The position numbers and the translations under genes were made by a program. From Allorhizobium paknamense (GTDB lineage Bacteria; Pseudomonadota; Alphaproteobacteria; Rhizobiales; Rhizobiaceae), in assembly GCF_030815125.1 (NCBI RefSeq), contig NZ_JAUSWH010000002.1:310001-374000 (forward strand): DNA of 64,000 nt, given 5' to 3'. Below, in pieces: positions 1-8,092 of this stretch. Within the stretch, counting starts at the first letter, position 1; each line of letters opens with the position of its first letter. The notes below the pieces were generated by a model. It saw only the letters and a program-made list of their open reading frames with translations. It had not been told where the DNA came from and ran no database searches.

Positions 1-2
1 GC

Positions 3-275
3 TGCCAGGCGCAACTGAATGTCCTTGAAGCGCATGGAAACCTGAGGGTTGAAAAGTCAACGCTGCAGGGAAGCGACTATGCCGTTTATATCAAGAATGT
101 CGTCGATTTCGGTCTGAACCCTGACGATCGGGAAACACGGTTCAAGATTGCGACGGACTATATGAAAGCCCAGTGCCCAGCAGGCACGGTTGTCTCCAGC
201 GATGAAATTACAACTGGACGCTACTTAACGGGCCGTGCTGCCAAGACATATATTGTCTATATCCGGTGTAGATAA
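3..275 (+). CDS. C-terminal fragment of an unrecognised protein
   Basis: The reading frame enters from the left edge of the window and is open for 90 codons to a TAA at 273-275, so only the C-terminus is seen. It ends in a hydrophobic strand-like segment (YIVYIRCR). There are three cysteines and no motif that I recognise. The stop lies 9 nt before the start of the XRE regulator at 285, so the two could be co-transcribed. It probably lies outside the Mu-like prophage, perhaps in an older island next to the tRNA, but this depends on the unresolved left phage end. Confidence 0.5.
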   Translation, partial: CQAQLNVLEAHGNLRVEKSTLQGSDYAVYIKNVVDFGLNPDDRETRFKIATDYMKAQCPAGTVVSSDEITTGRYLTGRAAKTYIVYIRCR

Positions 276-284
276 ATGTGATGA

Positions 285-647
285 ATGGGCCAGCAGAAAT
301 ATCAGATCAAGGCCTGGAGACGGGCATATGGCATGAAGCAGGAGGACCTGGCTCGTCGAGCTGGGTTGTCCGTCCCCACGATCTCGGCTGCAGAGCGGGC
401 TAGGCGTGAGCCGCATCCATCCACGCTGCAGGCCATCGCCCGTGTATTTGGTCTGGACGATCCTGCAGCGCTCCGGCAGGAGCCGCCGCGCTCGGCGCCA
501 GTGAGCGACACGCTCAGTGAGGATCTTGCGCGAGCGAGCCGGGTTATCGGCGCTTTGGCTGAGATCGCGGCCAATGACTATCGGCGAATTCCATTAGTGA
601 TGCGGGATCTGCAGAGAATGCGTGAGCAGTCTCGCATACGCCGATAA
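285..647 (+). CDS. XRE-family helix-turn-helix regulator
   Basis: A 120-residue DNA-binding protein. The N-terminal half (about residues 8-62) is a Cro/C1-type HTH: a 'RRAYGMKQEDLARRAGLS' helix pair, then the recognition helix 'VPTISAAERA' and a typical closing helix 'STLQAIARVFGL'. The C-terminal half is charged and helical with no recognised effector domain, so it is probably a simple repressor or antitoxin-like regulator. The start at 285 has no clear Shine-Dalgarno sequence; ATG codons at 276 and 281 are in other frames. It lies 9 nt after the partial gene and may be part of the same accessory operon. It differs from the prophage repressor at 1174-1542. Confidence 0.75.
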   Translation: MGQQKYQIKAWRRAYGMKQEDLARRAGLSVPTISAAERARREPHPSTLQAIARVFGLDDPAALRQEPPRSAPVSDTLSEDLARASRVIGALAEIAANDYRRIPLVMRDLQRMREQSRIRR

Positions 648-744
648 GCCTGCACCGGTGGCAACCAGCAATCACCTCAGCATATCGCAGCTCGTCGCTG
701 GATAGGGTGCCGGCAAACTCGATGATGCTGTTGTGCAGTTCCAT
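544..744 (-). CDS. possible small protein of unknown function
   Basis: A 66-codon leftward frame. In its favour are a Shine-Dalgarno-like AAGGGG 5 nt before the ATG and an AT-rich upstream region with an operator-like palindrome (747-769). Against it is an antisense overlap of about 100 nt with the end of the XRE gene and no recognised family. The product would have two cysteines (CHRCRLIGVC) and no membrane segment. It is best treated as a candidate that accounts for the bases between 648 and 744. Confidence 0.3.
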   Translation of the reverse strand: MELHNSIIEFAGTLSSDELRYAEVIAGCHRCRLIGVCETAHAFSADPASLMEFADSHWPRSQPKRR

Positions 745-746
745 AA

Positions 747-769
747 ATACCCCTTTATATATGGGGTAT
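747..769. promoter_or_regulatory. operator-like palindrome ATACCCC-N9-GGGGTAT
   Basis: Seven-base perfect inverted repeats flank a nine-base AT spacer inside an AT-rich stretch. On the minus strand the right arm doubles as the ribosome binding site of the 544-744 frame, so a protein bound here could control it. A related GGGGTA occurs just before the ATG at 1008. Confidence 0.4.
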
Positions 770-1007
770 ATTAAACATCACTAATTGATTAGCTGTAACT
801 TATGTTGGAAAAAAAACTTAAAACATTTTAGGGCGATTTTCATGAATTGCCCTCACTTTTCACGGGATTTCGACTGAGAAATTTTAAGTGCCGAATCGCT
901 CATAAATAGTTGTCTTCTAAAAGCTTTTGACTCGGTAGCAATTGCGCGATTTAAGACACGTAAGGCGCGCGCCCCTTTGAAAGTATTGGGTAAAAGTAAG
1001 GGGTAAC
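770..1007. other. AT-rich region likely to hold the left prophage end
   Basis: There is no convincing gene here and the base composition is clearly lower in GC than its surroundings. Around 923-959 the series TTTTGAC, GGTAGC, GCGCG resembles, with shortened spacing, the reverse complement of the right-end repeats (TTTTGACAC, TGTAGC, CGCG). That is the orientation expected for left-end transposase sites. A weaker match lies at 879-905. I could not find a 5-bp target duplication that fixes the exact end. Confidence 0.4.
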
Positions 1008-1196
1008 ATGCATAGACGTGAGTTTATGCGGCTATTGGCCATGGGGCCAATCAGCCGTCGGGTACATTCGCAATTTTCAACGACGCTGGGCGACCTGGAG
1101 CGGACGGCGAGGGCGGTTTACGGGCCGCTGTCGCTAAACATCGTCCACTGTAGGGACGAGCCTGTACCGCTGGTTATTTATGCAGTTCGTGATTGA
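1008..1196 (+). CDS. possible small protein at the left end of the prophage
   Basis: A 62-codon frame with AAGGGG five bases before the ATG. The predicted product is basic at the N-terminus, has a short hydrophobic C-terminal strand and matches no family that I know. It converges on the repressor gene and overlaps its end by 23 nt. It could be a small left-end phage gene or a chance frame. Confidence 0.35.
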   Translation: MHRREFMRLLAMGPISRRVHSQFSTTLGDLERTARAVYGPLSLNIVHCRDEPVPLVIYAVRD

Positions 1197-1542
1197 CGAT
1201 CGACCGCATCATTCCAAGCACAAGCTGCTGCCTCGCAGGCGGCAGCTTTCTTATTTCAACTGCCAGCTCAGCCACAAGGCCAGCCTCGGCAACACCTTCG
1301 GACGAGAGCATCTCTCCCTGTCCAGTAGCCAGCCAATTTAGATTGATGTTGAGCATCTCACGATAGGCCGCGAGAACGCTGGCCGTTGGCTCCGTATCGC
1401 CACGTTCATACGATGCCATCGTGTTTTTGGCGACCCCCAATCGGGCAGCCCATTGATCTCGTTCTGGATCCCCAAAATGTCGCCGGATTTCTCGCAAACG
1501 CGCCCCGAGCGGCGTTTTCGGCGCTGCCTCTGGTCTTGCCAA
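1174..1542 (-). CDS. prophage repressor (XRE/CI-like)
   Basis: A 122-residue protein with an N-terminal HTH (about residues 10-70; 'AARLGVAKNTMASYERGDTE') followed by 'LNINLNWLATGQGEM', a segment seen in many short phage repressors. The C-terminus is a short helix that could dimerise. It is transcribed leftward, divergent from the Ner-like gene with a 130-bp operator region between them, as for Mu c and ner. The inferred role is to keep the transposase operon silent in the lysogen. The frame starts at TTG (1542), with only a weak GAGA upstream, so low expression is likely. There is no peptidase S24 domain, so RecA-triggered self-cleavage is not expected. Confidence 0.85.
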   Translation of the reverse strand: MARPEAAPKTPLGARLREIRRHFGDPERDQWAARLGVAKNTMASYERGDTEPTASVLAAYREMLNINLNWLATGQGEMLSSEGVAEAGLVAELAVEIRKLPPARQQLVLGMMRSIVNHELHK

Positions 1543-1672
1543 ATTATCTCAAATTAAACCCTAAACTCAGTTTACAAAACCGAGATATTGGTTTAACCCT
1601 TTCTGTGTTCGCAGAATTAACCACCCCGAAAAAGGAGGCCGTTGCAGGGCCTCCCTTCAGGAAGGATCACTT
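1543..1672. promoter_or_regulatory. divergent repressor/early promoter and operator region
   Basis: The 130 bp between the leftward repressor and the rightward Ner-like gene are AT-rich. They repeat the theme TTAAACCC / TTTAACCC / TTAACCAC (near 1555, 1611 and 1617-1624), which are plausible operators. TTTACA near 1570 could be a -35 box. A hairpin GGAGGCC/GGCCTCC follows near 1635-1653, and a strong ribosome binding site AGGAAGGA precedes the ATG at 1673. Confidence 0.6.
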
Positions 1673-2014
1673 ATGCATAATACCGCCCAAACCGGCAAGA
1701 CCAGCCGCGCGGAGCGCCTCCGGTTAGAAGAGGTTGCCCGTGTTAAATCGCTGCTTATCCGCAACAAACTGACGCTGACCCAGATCGATCAGCAGTATGA
1801 TTTGCCGTCAGGCACCGCTGGCAACACTGTTCATGAACCGCATTTGGCGGGCGAGCGCGCGATCGCTGCGGCTCTGAAAACTCGTCCTCATCTCCTGTGG
1901 CGGTCCCGCTATTACCCTGATGGATCGCGCAAGAATCCCCAACCTGCCGAAAACTATCGAAACGGTCGCCGACAGACGACCGATGCGCAGCACCAATCCC
2001 AGGTCGCCGCATGA
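1673..2014 (+). CDS. Ner-like early transcription regulator
   Basis: A 113-residue protein with a HTH resembling Mu/D108 Ner and Nlp/SfsB: 'VKSLLIRNKLTLTQIDQQYDLPSGTAGNTVHEP', followed by 'AIAAALKTRPHLLWRSRYYPDGSRKNPQ'. The last segment is the characteristic Ner tail, in which the helix is closed by 'P..LWPSRY'. In Mu, Ner shuts down both the repressor and early promoters after induction, and the same role is inferred here from the position as first gene of the rightward operon. Its stop overlaps the following start (ATGA). The start at 1673 is set by AGGAAGGA 7 nt upstream. Confidence 0.85.
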   Translation: MHNTAQTGKTSRAERLRLEEVARVKSLLIRNKLTLTQIDQQYDLPSGTAGNTVHEPHLAGERAIAAALKTRPHLLWRSRYYPDGSRKNPQPAENYRNGRRQTTDAQHQSQVAA

Positions 2015-2574
2015 TGTGGAGCGGAAGCGTGGCTGCTCTAGCCTGCCATTCTAGGATCAAAGGGGCCGTTGCCCCCGGCTGTCAGACATCAGCCCCGCTC
2101 CACATCACGACGATCTCGCATTTTCGAGCGTTCGCCAATGACGAAAACACTCACCCAATTTGGCATGACTGCATGGCGGCGGGCAGGGCGGCCATGATCA
2201 ACCTGTATGACCAGTCTGAGGTCTATAACGTGAACCTCAGGGCCTGCATTCGCGCCGTATATGAAGGCTTTCCCCATCTAGCTCTGCGCGACATCATCGA
2301 TCCGCCCCACGAAATGTTTGACGCTGCCTTGGCGCGACAGATCGTGATGCATTTGATGGTTCGCGAGTTCCACTGGCCCAAGCGCCGTGTCGTCGAGGTG
2401 GAGGGGCGGTCGCGCGAGGCCATCAATAGAGCGCTGCGGACAATAGAGGATCGGTTGATCCTGGATCGCTTCGCCACCCACTATCAATCCATTGCCGATC
2501 GGGCGCGCGACCTGTTCTCGCTCAGCCTCACCGGCAACGATTTCCCCGAATTTGACATGGACGAGGTTGCCTGA
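2011..2574 (+). CDS. early phage protein with DnaA C-terminal-like HTH
   Basis: The stretch 'ARQIVMHLMVREFHWPKRRVVEVEGRSREAINRALRTIEDRL' (mid-protein) has the layout of the DnaA domain IV helix-turn-helix: an 'AR.iamyL.re' helix, then a recognition helix, then 'i...l'. There is no AAA+ domain, so it is a DNA-binding piece only. The full frame gives 187 residues, but the first ~60 look unlike a folded protein. An internal ATG at 2194 with GGCAGGG upstream would give 126 residues and is an attractive alternative. It ends by overlapping the ParB-like gene by one base. It may bind phage ends or oversee replication; this is inference. Confidence 0.65.
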   Translation: MMWSGSVAALACHSRIKGAVAPGCQTSAPLHITTISHFRAFANDENTHPIWHDCMAAGRAAMINLYDQSEVYNVNLRACIRAVYEGFPHLALRDIIDPPHEMFDAALARQIVMHLMVREFHWPKRRVVEVEGRSREAINRALRTIEDRLILDRFATHYQSIADRARDLFSLSLTGNDFPEFDMDEVA

Positions 2575-3419
2575 TGGCTACGCTCAAGAGCCTACCTTTA
2601 TCGTCGATCGCCATAGGCGAACGCGCCCGGCCGGTTGACCTGGAGCATGCAGCCGCGATTGCTGGCAGCATGGTGGATCGAGGACTGATCAACCCAATCA
2701 CGGTTCGCAACACCCCGGCTGCCAACGGCGGCAAGACGCCTTACACGCTGATCGCAGGCGGCCACCGCCTGGAAGCCGCCCGGATGAACGGGTGGGAAGA
2801 AATCGACGCCATTGTGCTGACGGCTGACAGCGCCGAGGCGCAGTTGATAGAGATTTCCGAAAACCTCTATCGCAATGAGCTGTCCGCTCTTGATCGCGGC
2901 CTCTTCGTCACGAAATATCGCGAAATTTATGAGGAAAAACACGGGAAAGTGGAGCGCGGAGGCGACAGAAAATCAAAGTCCAACGATTGGACTTTGATTT
3001 TCGCCCCCGGCAAGGAACTATCCGAGCGCGTTCAAGAGCGCCTCGGGATTGGCCGGAGCACATATTTCAACCTGACCCTGATCGGTCAAAAACTGGACCC
3101 CGCCTTGCGTCAGGCGGTGCGCGGCACGGCAGCCGAGTACGACCAGAAAAAGCTCCTAAAGCTCGCCAAGCTCTCCCGTGACGAGCAGGTCAAGGTTGCG
3201 GCTGCCCTGCGTGAAGACAAGAACGTCGATGTTGTCTTCGAATGGCTGAAGGGGCCGAAGGCCACACCGCCTGCAGAGAGCGTCCAGGCTGGCATTTTGA
3301 AGAAGCTGTTGGCTGCCTGGGATGATGCCTCGCCTGAAACCCGCGACGATTTCCTGCAACAGATCGGAATGGCTGGCTCTGACGCCTTGATGCAGCAGAT
3401 CCGCGAGGAGGCAGCATGA
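2574..3419 (+). CDS. ParB/Spo0J-like DNA-binding protein
   Basis: A 281-residue protein. Residues 1-100 form a ParB N-terminal domain: 'LPLSSIAIGERARP' start, 'SMVDRGLINPITVR', 'YTLIAGGHRLEAARMNGWEEI' (the GxHR box that in ParB contacts CTP) and 'ENLYRNELSALDRG'. The middle has a HTH ('RVQERLGIGRSTYFNL'). The C-terminus is helical. Mu-like phages of alphaproteobacteria often carry such a gene ahead of the transposase. No ParA or plasmid partition system is present, so a role in regulating transcription or transposition rather than segregation is inferred. It overlaps its neighbours at both ends (tight operon). Confidence 0.85.
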   Translation: MATLKSLPLSSIAIGERARPVDLEHAAAIAGSMVDRGLINPITVRNTPAANGGKTPYTLIAGGHRLEAARMNGWEEIDAIVLTADSAEAQLIEISENLYRNELSALDRGLFVTKYREIYEEKHGKVERGGDRKSKSNDWTLIFAPGKELSERVQERLGIGRSTYFNLTLIGQKLDPALRQAVRGTAAEYDQKKLLKLAKLSRDEQVKVAAALREDKNVDVVFEWLKGPKATPPAESVQAGILKKLLAAWDDASPETRDDFLQQIGMAGSDALMQQIREEAA

Positions 3420-3874
3420 AGCCGTCTTCCTCACAACTCGATCTGTTCATTGAACAGGCGTTTCCGGTTCGCATGGCTGCGGAACGGATCGACATTGATC
3501 GGTTCCGCGCTCGTTTGAAGCGGGCGATGACCCGCGCCATCCGCGAGTGCCCCTACGATCGTCCGACCATTGCCGCTCGTATGGCGCATTATCTGGGACT
3601 GCCGAACGTTTCGAAGTCGGCGCTCGATGCCTATACGGCAGAGAGCAAGACCAGCCACGACATTAGCTTGGTTCGCTTCAAGGCGTTCGTCCGTGCCACC
3701 GGCGCGGTTTGGCTTTGGGATGTGGTCGTGTCCGACGACGGATTGCTGCTCCTGCAGGGTGACGAAGCGCGCCTCGCGGAGATTGCCTATCGGCAGCAGA
3801 AGATCCGCGAAGAGCAGGCCCAGCTGAAGGCATTGCTGGCGACCCCGGTGACGATCAAGCGGGGGCGCAAATGA
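3416..3874 (+). CDS. early phage protein, HTH-like, unknown function
   Basis: A 152-residue soluble protein between the ParB-like gene and the transposase, overlapping both sides by 4 nt. The middle ('RPTIAARMAHYLGLPNVSKSALDAYTAESKT') reads as a helix-turn-helix. The C-terminal 40 residues form a probable coiled coil ending in a basic tail (KRGRK). Proteins of this size and place are common in Mu-like phages of rhizobia, but I know no proven function. A DNA-binding accessory role in early transcription or transposition is possible. Confidence 0.7.
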   Translation: MKPSSSQLDLFIEQAFPVRMAAERIDIDRFRARLKRAMTRAIRECPYDRPTIAARMAHYLGLPNVSKSALDAYTAESKTSHDISLVRFKAFVRATGAVWLWDVVVSDDGLLLLQGDEARLAEIAYRQQKIREEQAQLKALLATPVTIKRGRK

Positions 3875-4104
3875 CGCTCAAGAAAATTTCCATCATCGGA
3901 CAGATTGCCGAGATCGAACGCGAGATTGCCCAGCGGCAGCAGCAGTATCCCCGTCTCGTCCGTGAGGGGAAGATGCGTGAGGAAGAGCGCGTCATGCTGA
4001 TGGACCGCATCCTTGCGGTTCGGGCCACGCTGATGTTCTGCCGTGCGCATGAAGCCGATATCCGGGCGTTCATCGCCGCCAAGAAGGCCGGGGTGTCGGC
4101 ATGA
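3871..4104 (+). CDS. small helical early phage protein
   Basis: A 77-residue, mostly helical, charged protein ('IAEIEREIAQRQQQYPRLVREGKMREEERVMLMDRILAVRATLMF') with the look of a two-helix hairpin. It overlaps the preceding gene and the transposase start by 4 nt each (ATGA junctions), so translation is probably coupled. No family recognised. Confidence 0.65.
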   Translation: MTLKKISIIGQIAEIEREIAQRQQQYPRLVREGKMREEERVMLMDRILAVRATLMFCRAHEADIRAFIAAKKAGVSA

Positions 4105-6101
4105 AGGAATGGTTCACCCTTTCCGAATTGGTTGCCGCCCGGCTGCCTGACATGCCGGCCAGCATTGACGGCTATGATCGGCTTGTCTCCCGCCAGGGCT
4201 GGCGCGCATCACCGATGAAGTATCGCAAGGCCAGCGGTGCCAAGGGCGGTGGTGGCTATGAATACCATTATTCGCTTCTGCCGAACGCCGCCCGTCAGAA
4301 ACTGGCGTTCCTGCACACGGAGATCGAACCGCAGCGCAATTCGGCTTCAAAGGCGATTTGGGCGAAGTTTGAAGCGCTGACGAACGAACATAAGGCCATC
4401 TGCCGCAGCCGGCTGAACATCATTCTCGAAGTCGAGCAGCTGCAGGCCTCCGGTATCAGCGCCATGGATGCGCTGACGCATGCCTGCAGGAAGGCCGGGA
4501 TCAGCAAAGCCACCTTTTACGGGTGGCGCAAGATGCTCGCCGGTCACGCGCGCCAGGACTGGCTGGCCGCTCTGGCGCCGAGTTTTTCGGCTGCGGCAGA
4601 TGGCGTGGTCAGCAGGGTTGCTGAATGCCATCCGGAGGCGTGGGCGGTACTCTGCTCCGACTATCTCCGGGCGGAGGAGCCGAAGTTCTCAGCCTGCTAC
4701 CGGCGCATGATGTCGACGGCAAAGAAAAAGGGCTGGGCTCCAATCCCTTCCGAGCGGACCCTGCGCCGCCGGCTCGACCAGGAAGTGCCGGAGGCCGTGC
4801 AGACCCTCGCCCGCAAGGGCAAGGACGCCGCCAAGAAGCTATTCCCGGCTCAGCGTCGATCCGTTTCGCACCTGATGGCGATGCAGATCGTCAATACCGA
4901 CGGCCACAAGCTGGACCTTCGGGTGCAGATGCCAAACCGGACGGAAGTAACCCGCATTTTCCTGATGGCCATGCAGGACGTCTACAGCCGCAAGATCCTG
5001 TCCTGGGTTCTAACCGAAGCTGAGACCTGGGAGGCGGTGCGGACGATCATCGGCAACATGATCGAGCAGCACGGCATCCCGGAGCATCTCTACATGGACA
5101 ACGGCCGGGCTTTTGCGTCGAAGAAGATCTCCGGCGGAGCCAAGAGCCGCCATCGTTTCAAGATCACGGAAGACGAGGTTGCCGGTCTGCTGACGACGCT
5201 CGGCATCGAGCCGCATTTCGTGACACCCTACAGCGGCCAGTCCAAACCGATCGAGCGCGGCTGGGGCGATTTGGCCGAAGAGATCTGCAAACACCCTGCC
5301 ATGGCCGGCTGCTATACCGGCCGCAGCACACAGCACAAGCCGCACAACTACGGTCAGCGGGCCGTCCCGTTCGACGAGCTGGAAGCACACGTCGCGATGT
5401 GTATCGACGAGCACAACGCCCGCGTCGGCCGCCGCACGGAGACCGCGAAGGGGCGGAGCTTCGACGAGGTCTTTGCCGAAAGCATGGCAGATCCGGCGAA
5501 CCTCGTTCGGTTCGCGTCCGAGGCGCAACGGTCGCTCTGGATGCTGACCGCCGAGACGATTTCGGCCCGCAAACCCGACGGCTCGATCCACCTTTACGGA
5601 AACCGTTACTGGCATCTGGCACTCAACAACTGGATCGGCAAGAAGCTCACCGTGCGCTTCGATCCGTCCAACCTGCATGGCGCCGTCAAGGTCTACGATC
5701 CCCAAGGGCGGTTGATCTGTGATGCGGCCTGCGTTGAGGACACCGGATTCGATTGCCAGAACGCTGCCCGCGACATCGCACGCGCCCGCAAGACCAAGCA
5801 GAACGCCGACAAAGCGGCTCTCGATAGCGCACGGCGTCTGTCTGACCTGCAGCTGAAGGAACTGATGGGACGGACCCGCGACAAGCCTGCACCGGCAAAG
5901 CCCAGCCGCCCCGTCGTCACCCGACTGATCACGCGCACGCCTGTGGCGGTTGCTCAACCAGAGCCGGAGATCATCGACGACAGGCAGTTTGAAGAGAATT
6001 TCGCACGAGGTCTCGCCCGCATCGCGGGCGGAGAGGGGGCGATTATCGAATTCCCGCAGGGGGATAAAACGACGGCGGGCCGTCGCGCACGCCGGAAATG
6101 A
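4101..6101 (+). CDS. MuA-type DDE transposase
   Basis: A 666-residue protein that cuts the phage ends and joins them to target DNA in replicative transposition. The N-terminus ('EWFTLSELVAARLPDMPASIDGYDRLVSRQGWR') is the Mu A winged-helix end-binding domain. The catalytic RNase H-like core has D267 ('NTDGHKLDL'), D333 ('LYMDNGRAF') and E385 ('SKPIERGWGDLAEE'), almost the same spacing as D269/D336/E392 of MuA. A Mu-type beta-barrel C-domain and a basic C-terminal tail follow (roughly 480-666), the tail being the expected contact for the MuB ATPase and ClpX. Its likely binding sites are the three 37-bp repeats at 40721-40831. The length matches the family (663 in Mu), so the gene looks functional. 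Confidence 0.95.
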   Translation: MKEWFTLSELVAARLPDMPASIDGYDRLVSRQGWRASPMKYRKASGAKGGGGYEYHYSLLPNAARQKLAFLHTEIEPQRNSASKAIWAKFEALTNEHKAICRSRLNIILEVEQLQASGISAMDALTHACRKAGISKATFYGWRKMLAGHARQDWLAALAPSFSAAADGVVSRVAECHPEAWAVLCSDYLRAEEPKFSACYRRMMSTAKKKGWAPIPSERTLRRRLDQEVPEAVQTLARKGKDAAKKLFPAQRRSVSHLMAMQIVNTDGHKLDLRVQMPNRTEVTRIFLMAMQDVYSRKILSWVLTEAETWEAVRTIIGNMIEQHGIPEHLYMDNGRAFASKKISGGAKSRHRFKITEDEVAGLLTTLGIEPHFVTPYSGQSKPIERGWGDLAEEICKHPAMAGCYTGRSTQHKPHNYGQRAVPFDELEAHVAMCIDEHNARVGRRTETAKGRSFDEVFAESMADPANLVRFASEAQRSLWMLTAETISARKPDGSIHLYGNRYWHLALNNWIGKKLTVRFDPSNLHGAVKVYDPQGRLICDAACVEDTGFDCQNAARDIARARKTKQNADKAALDSARRLSDLQLKELMGRTRDKPAPAKPSRPVVTRLITRTPVAVAQPEPEIIDDRQFEENFARGLARIAGGEGAIIEFPQGDKTTAGRRARRK

Positions 6102-6179
6102 CACTGACCCGCAATGTGGTCGGCAAATCAAAAAAAAGAGCGTGCAAATGCACGCCCAAGCCAAACAGGGGCAAAGTAC

Positions 6180-7202
6180 ATGAAAAAACCAATGAGCACA
6201 AACGGCGGCTGGGACTTTCCAAATCCGTCCGCCGAGTTTTTGGCCAAACATTCGGGGGATGACGTTGAGACCTGGCGCAGTTTAGTGGCGCAGGTGATTG
6301 AGGCAGCCAATGCAGGCGGCTTTACCAAGGCGGACGTTGCGCGCCGCGCTGGTGTCGCAGAGGGAACGTTCAGCCAGTGGGCTTCGGGAAAATATCCCGG
6401 TGTCCTCGCCAATGTGAATGCGCAGGTCAGCAAGTGGCTGGATGCTCTGGAGCAAAGCGCCAGTCTGTCTGCTGCCATGCCGACGTCACCGGATTTCGTG
6501 AAAACCAGCACCGGCGTGGATGTCTACAATGTGCTGCTCTACGCGCAGGTGACTGGCGGCTTTACCATCATCACGCTGCCCAGCGGTTTCGGCAAAACCA
6601 CGGCAGCGCGGCAGTTTTGCCGGACCAGGCCGCACGCATGGATGGCTACGATATCGCCGCATACCAAGACCGTGCATGGGATGCTGATCGAACTGGCCTC
6701 TGAACTGGAGGTACTGGAACACAATCCGGCGCGATTGGTCCGGGCAATTGGACGTAAGTTGAACCGGGTGGGAGAGGGTTCGCTCCTCATCATCGACGAG
6801 GCGCAAAACCTGTTGCCTGAGGCGGTAAACCAGCTTCGACATTTCGTAGATGTCTACAAATGCGGTGTTTGCCTGATGGGTAACGAGGAGACCGCTGTCG
6901 CCTTCGTAAAGGATAAGGGCACCGTCAGCAGCAGGGCACAGGTCGCCACCCGTATCGACCGTCGACTGACGGGCGGCACGCACAATCCGCAGGACGCAAC
7001 GGCACTGATTGCTGCCTGGAGCATTACCGACCCCGATTGCGTGCGGTTCCTGCAAAACGTGGCGACCAAGCCCGGATCTTTGCGCAACATCGACCGCACG
7101 ATCAAGGCGGCGCAGATGTTGGCCCTTGGCGACGATGCGGATCTGGCGCTGACGCATCTGACGGCAGCATGGCGCAACCGCAATATCGGAGATCTCGCAT
7201 GA
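6180..7202 (+). CDS. MuB-like AAA ATPase, transposition target activator
   Basis: A 340-residue protein that in Mu coats target DNA in the ATP form and stimulates the transposase. It has an N-terminal HTH ('TKADVARRAGVAEGTFSQWASGKYPG'), Walker A 'SGFGKTT' (about residues 135-141) and Walker B 'LLIIDEAQ' (about 202-209, D206), followed by a helical C-domain. I chose ATG 6180, with GGGGCAAA just upstream, over the upstream in-frame ATG at 6114, whose extra 22 residues are basic and unlike the family. It follows the transposase after 78 nt in the same operon and is expected to give target immunity as in Mu. Confidence 0.92.
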   Translation: MKKPMSTNGGWDFPNPSAEFLAKHSGDDVETWRSLVAQVIEAANAGGFTKADVARRAGVAEGTFSQWASGKYPGVLANVNAQVSKWLDALEQSASLSAAMPTSPDFVKTSTGVDVYNVLLYAQVTGGFTIITLPSGFGKTTAARQFCRTRPHAWMATISPHTKTVHGMLIELASELEVLEHNPARLVRAIGRKLNRVGEGSLLIIDEAQNLLPEAVNQLRHFVDVYKCGVCLMGNEETAVAFVKDKGTVSSRAQVATRIDRRLTGGTHNPQDATALIAAWSITDPDCVRFLQNVATKPGSLRNIDRTIKAAQMLALGDDADLALTHLTAAWRNRNIGDLA

Positions 7203-7504
7203 GGTCTCTGAAACTATCCGACGCGCTCGGCCAGCTCATGGATAATTTCCAGTGCTTTGCGGATTTGCCGGGTGGCGCGATCGCCACCATCGACGGAGAC
7301 GATGCTCGCCAATTTTATGCCGTGTTGCGCAGCATGCGAGCCATGGCGCTCAACATGGAGATCGAACTGGATTGCCATCGTGACATCGAGGCAAGCCGGG
7401 ATCGCCGCGAAGCCGCTGATGCCGAAGCCACCAAGGCGCTGGGTGATCTGCTGGTCGAGGCTGGTGGCAAGATCTTGCGCCCCGATTTTCGGGGGCGGAC
7501 ATGA
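7199..7504 (+). CDS. small early phage protein, unknown
   Basis: A 101-residue acidic, helical protein starting at ATG 7199, which overlaps the MuB-like stop by 4 nt. A longer open frame reaches back into the MuB gene but is not needed. The C-terminal half carries a charged helix (RDIEASRDRREAADAEATKAL). It is in the semi-essential early region, where Mu keeps small host-modifying genes. No family recognised. Confidence 0.6.
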   Translation: MRSLKLSDALGQLMDNFQCFADLPGGAIATIDGDDARQFYAVLRSMRAMALNMEIELDCHRDIEASRDRREAADAEATKALGDLLVEAGGKILRPDFRGRT

Positions 7505-7809
7505 CGAATATCCCGAAAGCATCTGACCTGCTCCGACTGGTCTGTGACCGGATCATTGAGCAACGGCAGACGGGCCTCTCCCTGACACCCGGAGCGACAG
7601 TGGCGTTCGCCACCAACCTGCGGACAGTGCACGAATTGGTGCTGCAGTTGGAAGAAGAGGTGGAAATTCTCGAAGAGCAGGTGCGCGTCATACAGACGCG
7701 CACGGCAGCCCCTGCCGCCCAGGACCCGCTGACCAGCAATGTCGTGCCACTGCCGCGCCGTCGCCGGTTCGCGGTCGTGCCTCCGTCGGATGGAGGTGAT
7801 GCGGCATGA
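7501..7809 (+). CDS. small early phage protein with coiled coil
   Basis: A 102-residue protein overlapping both neighbours by 4 nt. A clear acidic heptad-type coiled coil (LVLQLEEEVEILEEQVRVIQ) occupies about residues 46-65. It is followed by a Pro/Arg-rich tail (PLPRRRRFAVVPP). It may oligomerise or bind a partner; no family recognised. Confidence 0.6.
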   Translation: MTNIPKASDLLRLVCDRIIEQRQTGLSLTPGATVAFATNLRTVHELVLQLEEEVEILEEQVRVIQTRTAAPAAQDPLTSNVVPLPRRRRFAVVPPSDGGDAA

Positions 7810-8087
7810 AAAAGCTCGTCGTACCCGTCGAGATCCCGGTGGATCAGTTGGTCGAGGCTATCGGCCCCCCTGTCATCAAGGCTCTGCGGGCGGCTGAGCG
7901 TGAAGAAGAGGCGGCGGCTCTGCACCGCCCTCCCATGCAGGCACTGACGCACGCAGCCCGTGCCCTTTGGCACGCGCTGAACCGCTACGAAACCAGCCAG
8001 GGGACACGCGATGAAAAGCGTGCGCTGAACGCTCTCCTGGCTGCCTCAAAGGGCGTTCGAAACGCCATCAAAACCATCAAGGAATAG
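7806..8087 (+). CDS. small early phage protein, unknown
   Basis: A 93-residue, mostly helical soluble protein in the early operon (4-nt overlap with the gene before it, 5-nt gap to the DUF3164 gene). It has a run of basic and alanine residues in the C-terminal half (ALNALLAASKGVRNAIKTIKE). No family recognised; its codon use fits its neighbours. Confidence 0.6.
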   Translation: MKKLVVPVEIPVDQLVEAIGPPVIKALRAAEREEEAAALHRPPMQALTHAARALWHALNRYETSQGTRDEKRALNALLAASKGVRNAIKTIKE

Positions 8088-8092
8088 AAAAA

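Noticed and set aside
5010..6251. Long leftward frame opposite the transposase
   Set aside because: Antisense shadow of a strong DDE transposase gene in GC-rich DNA; no known features.
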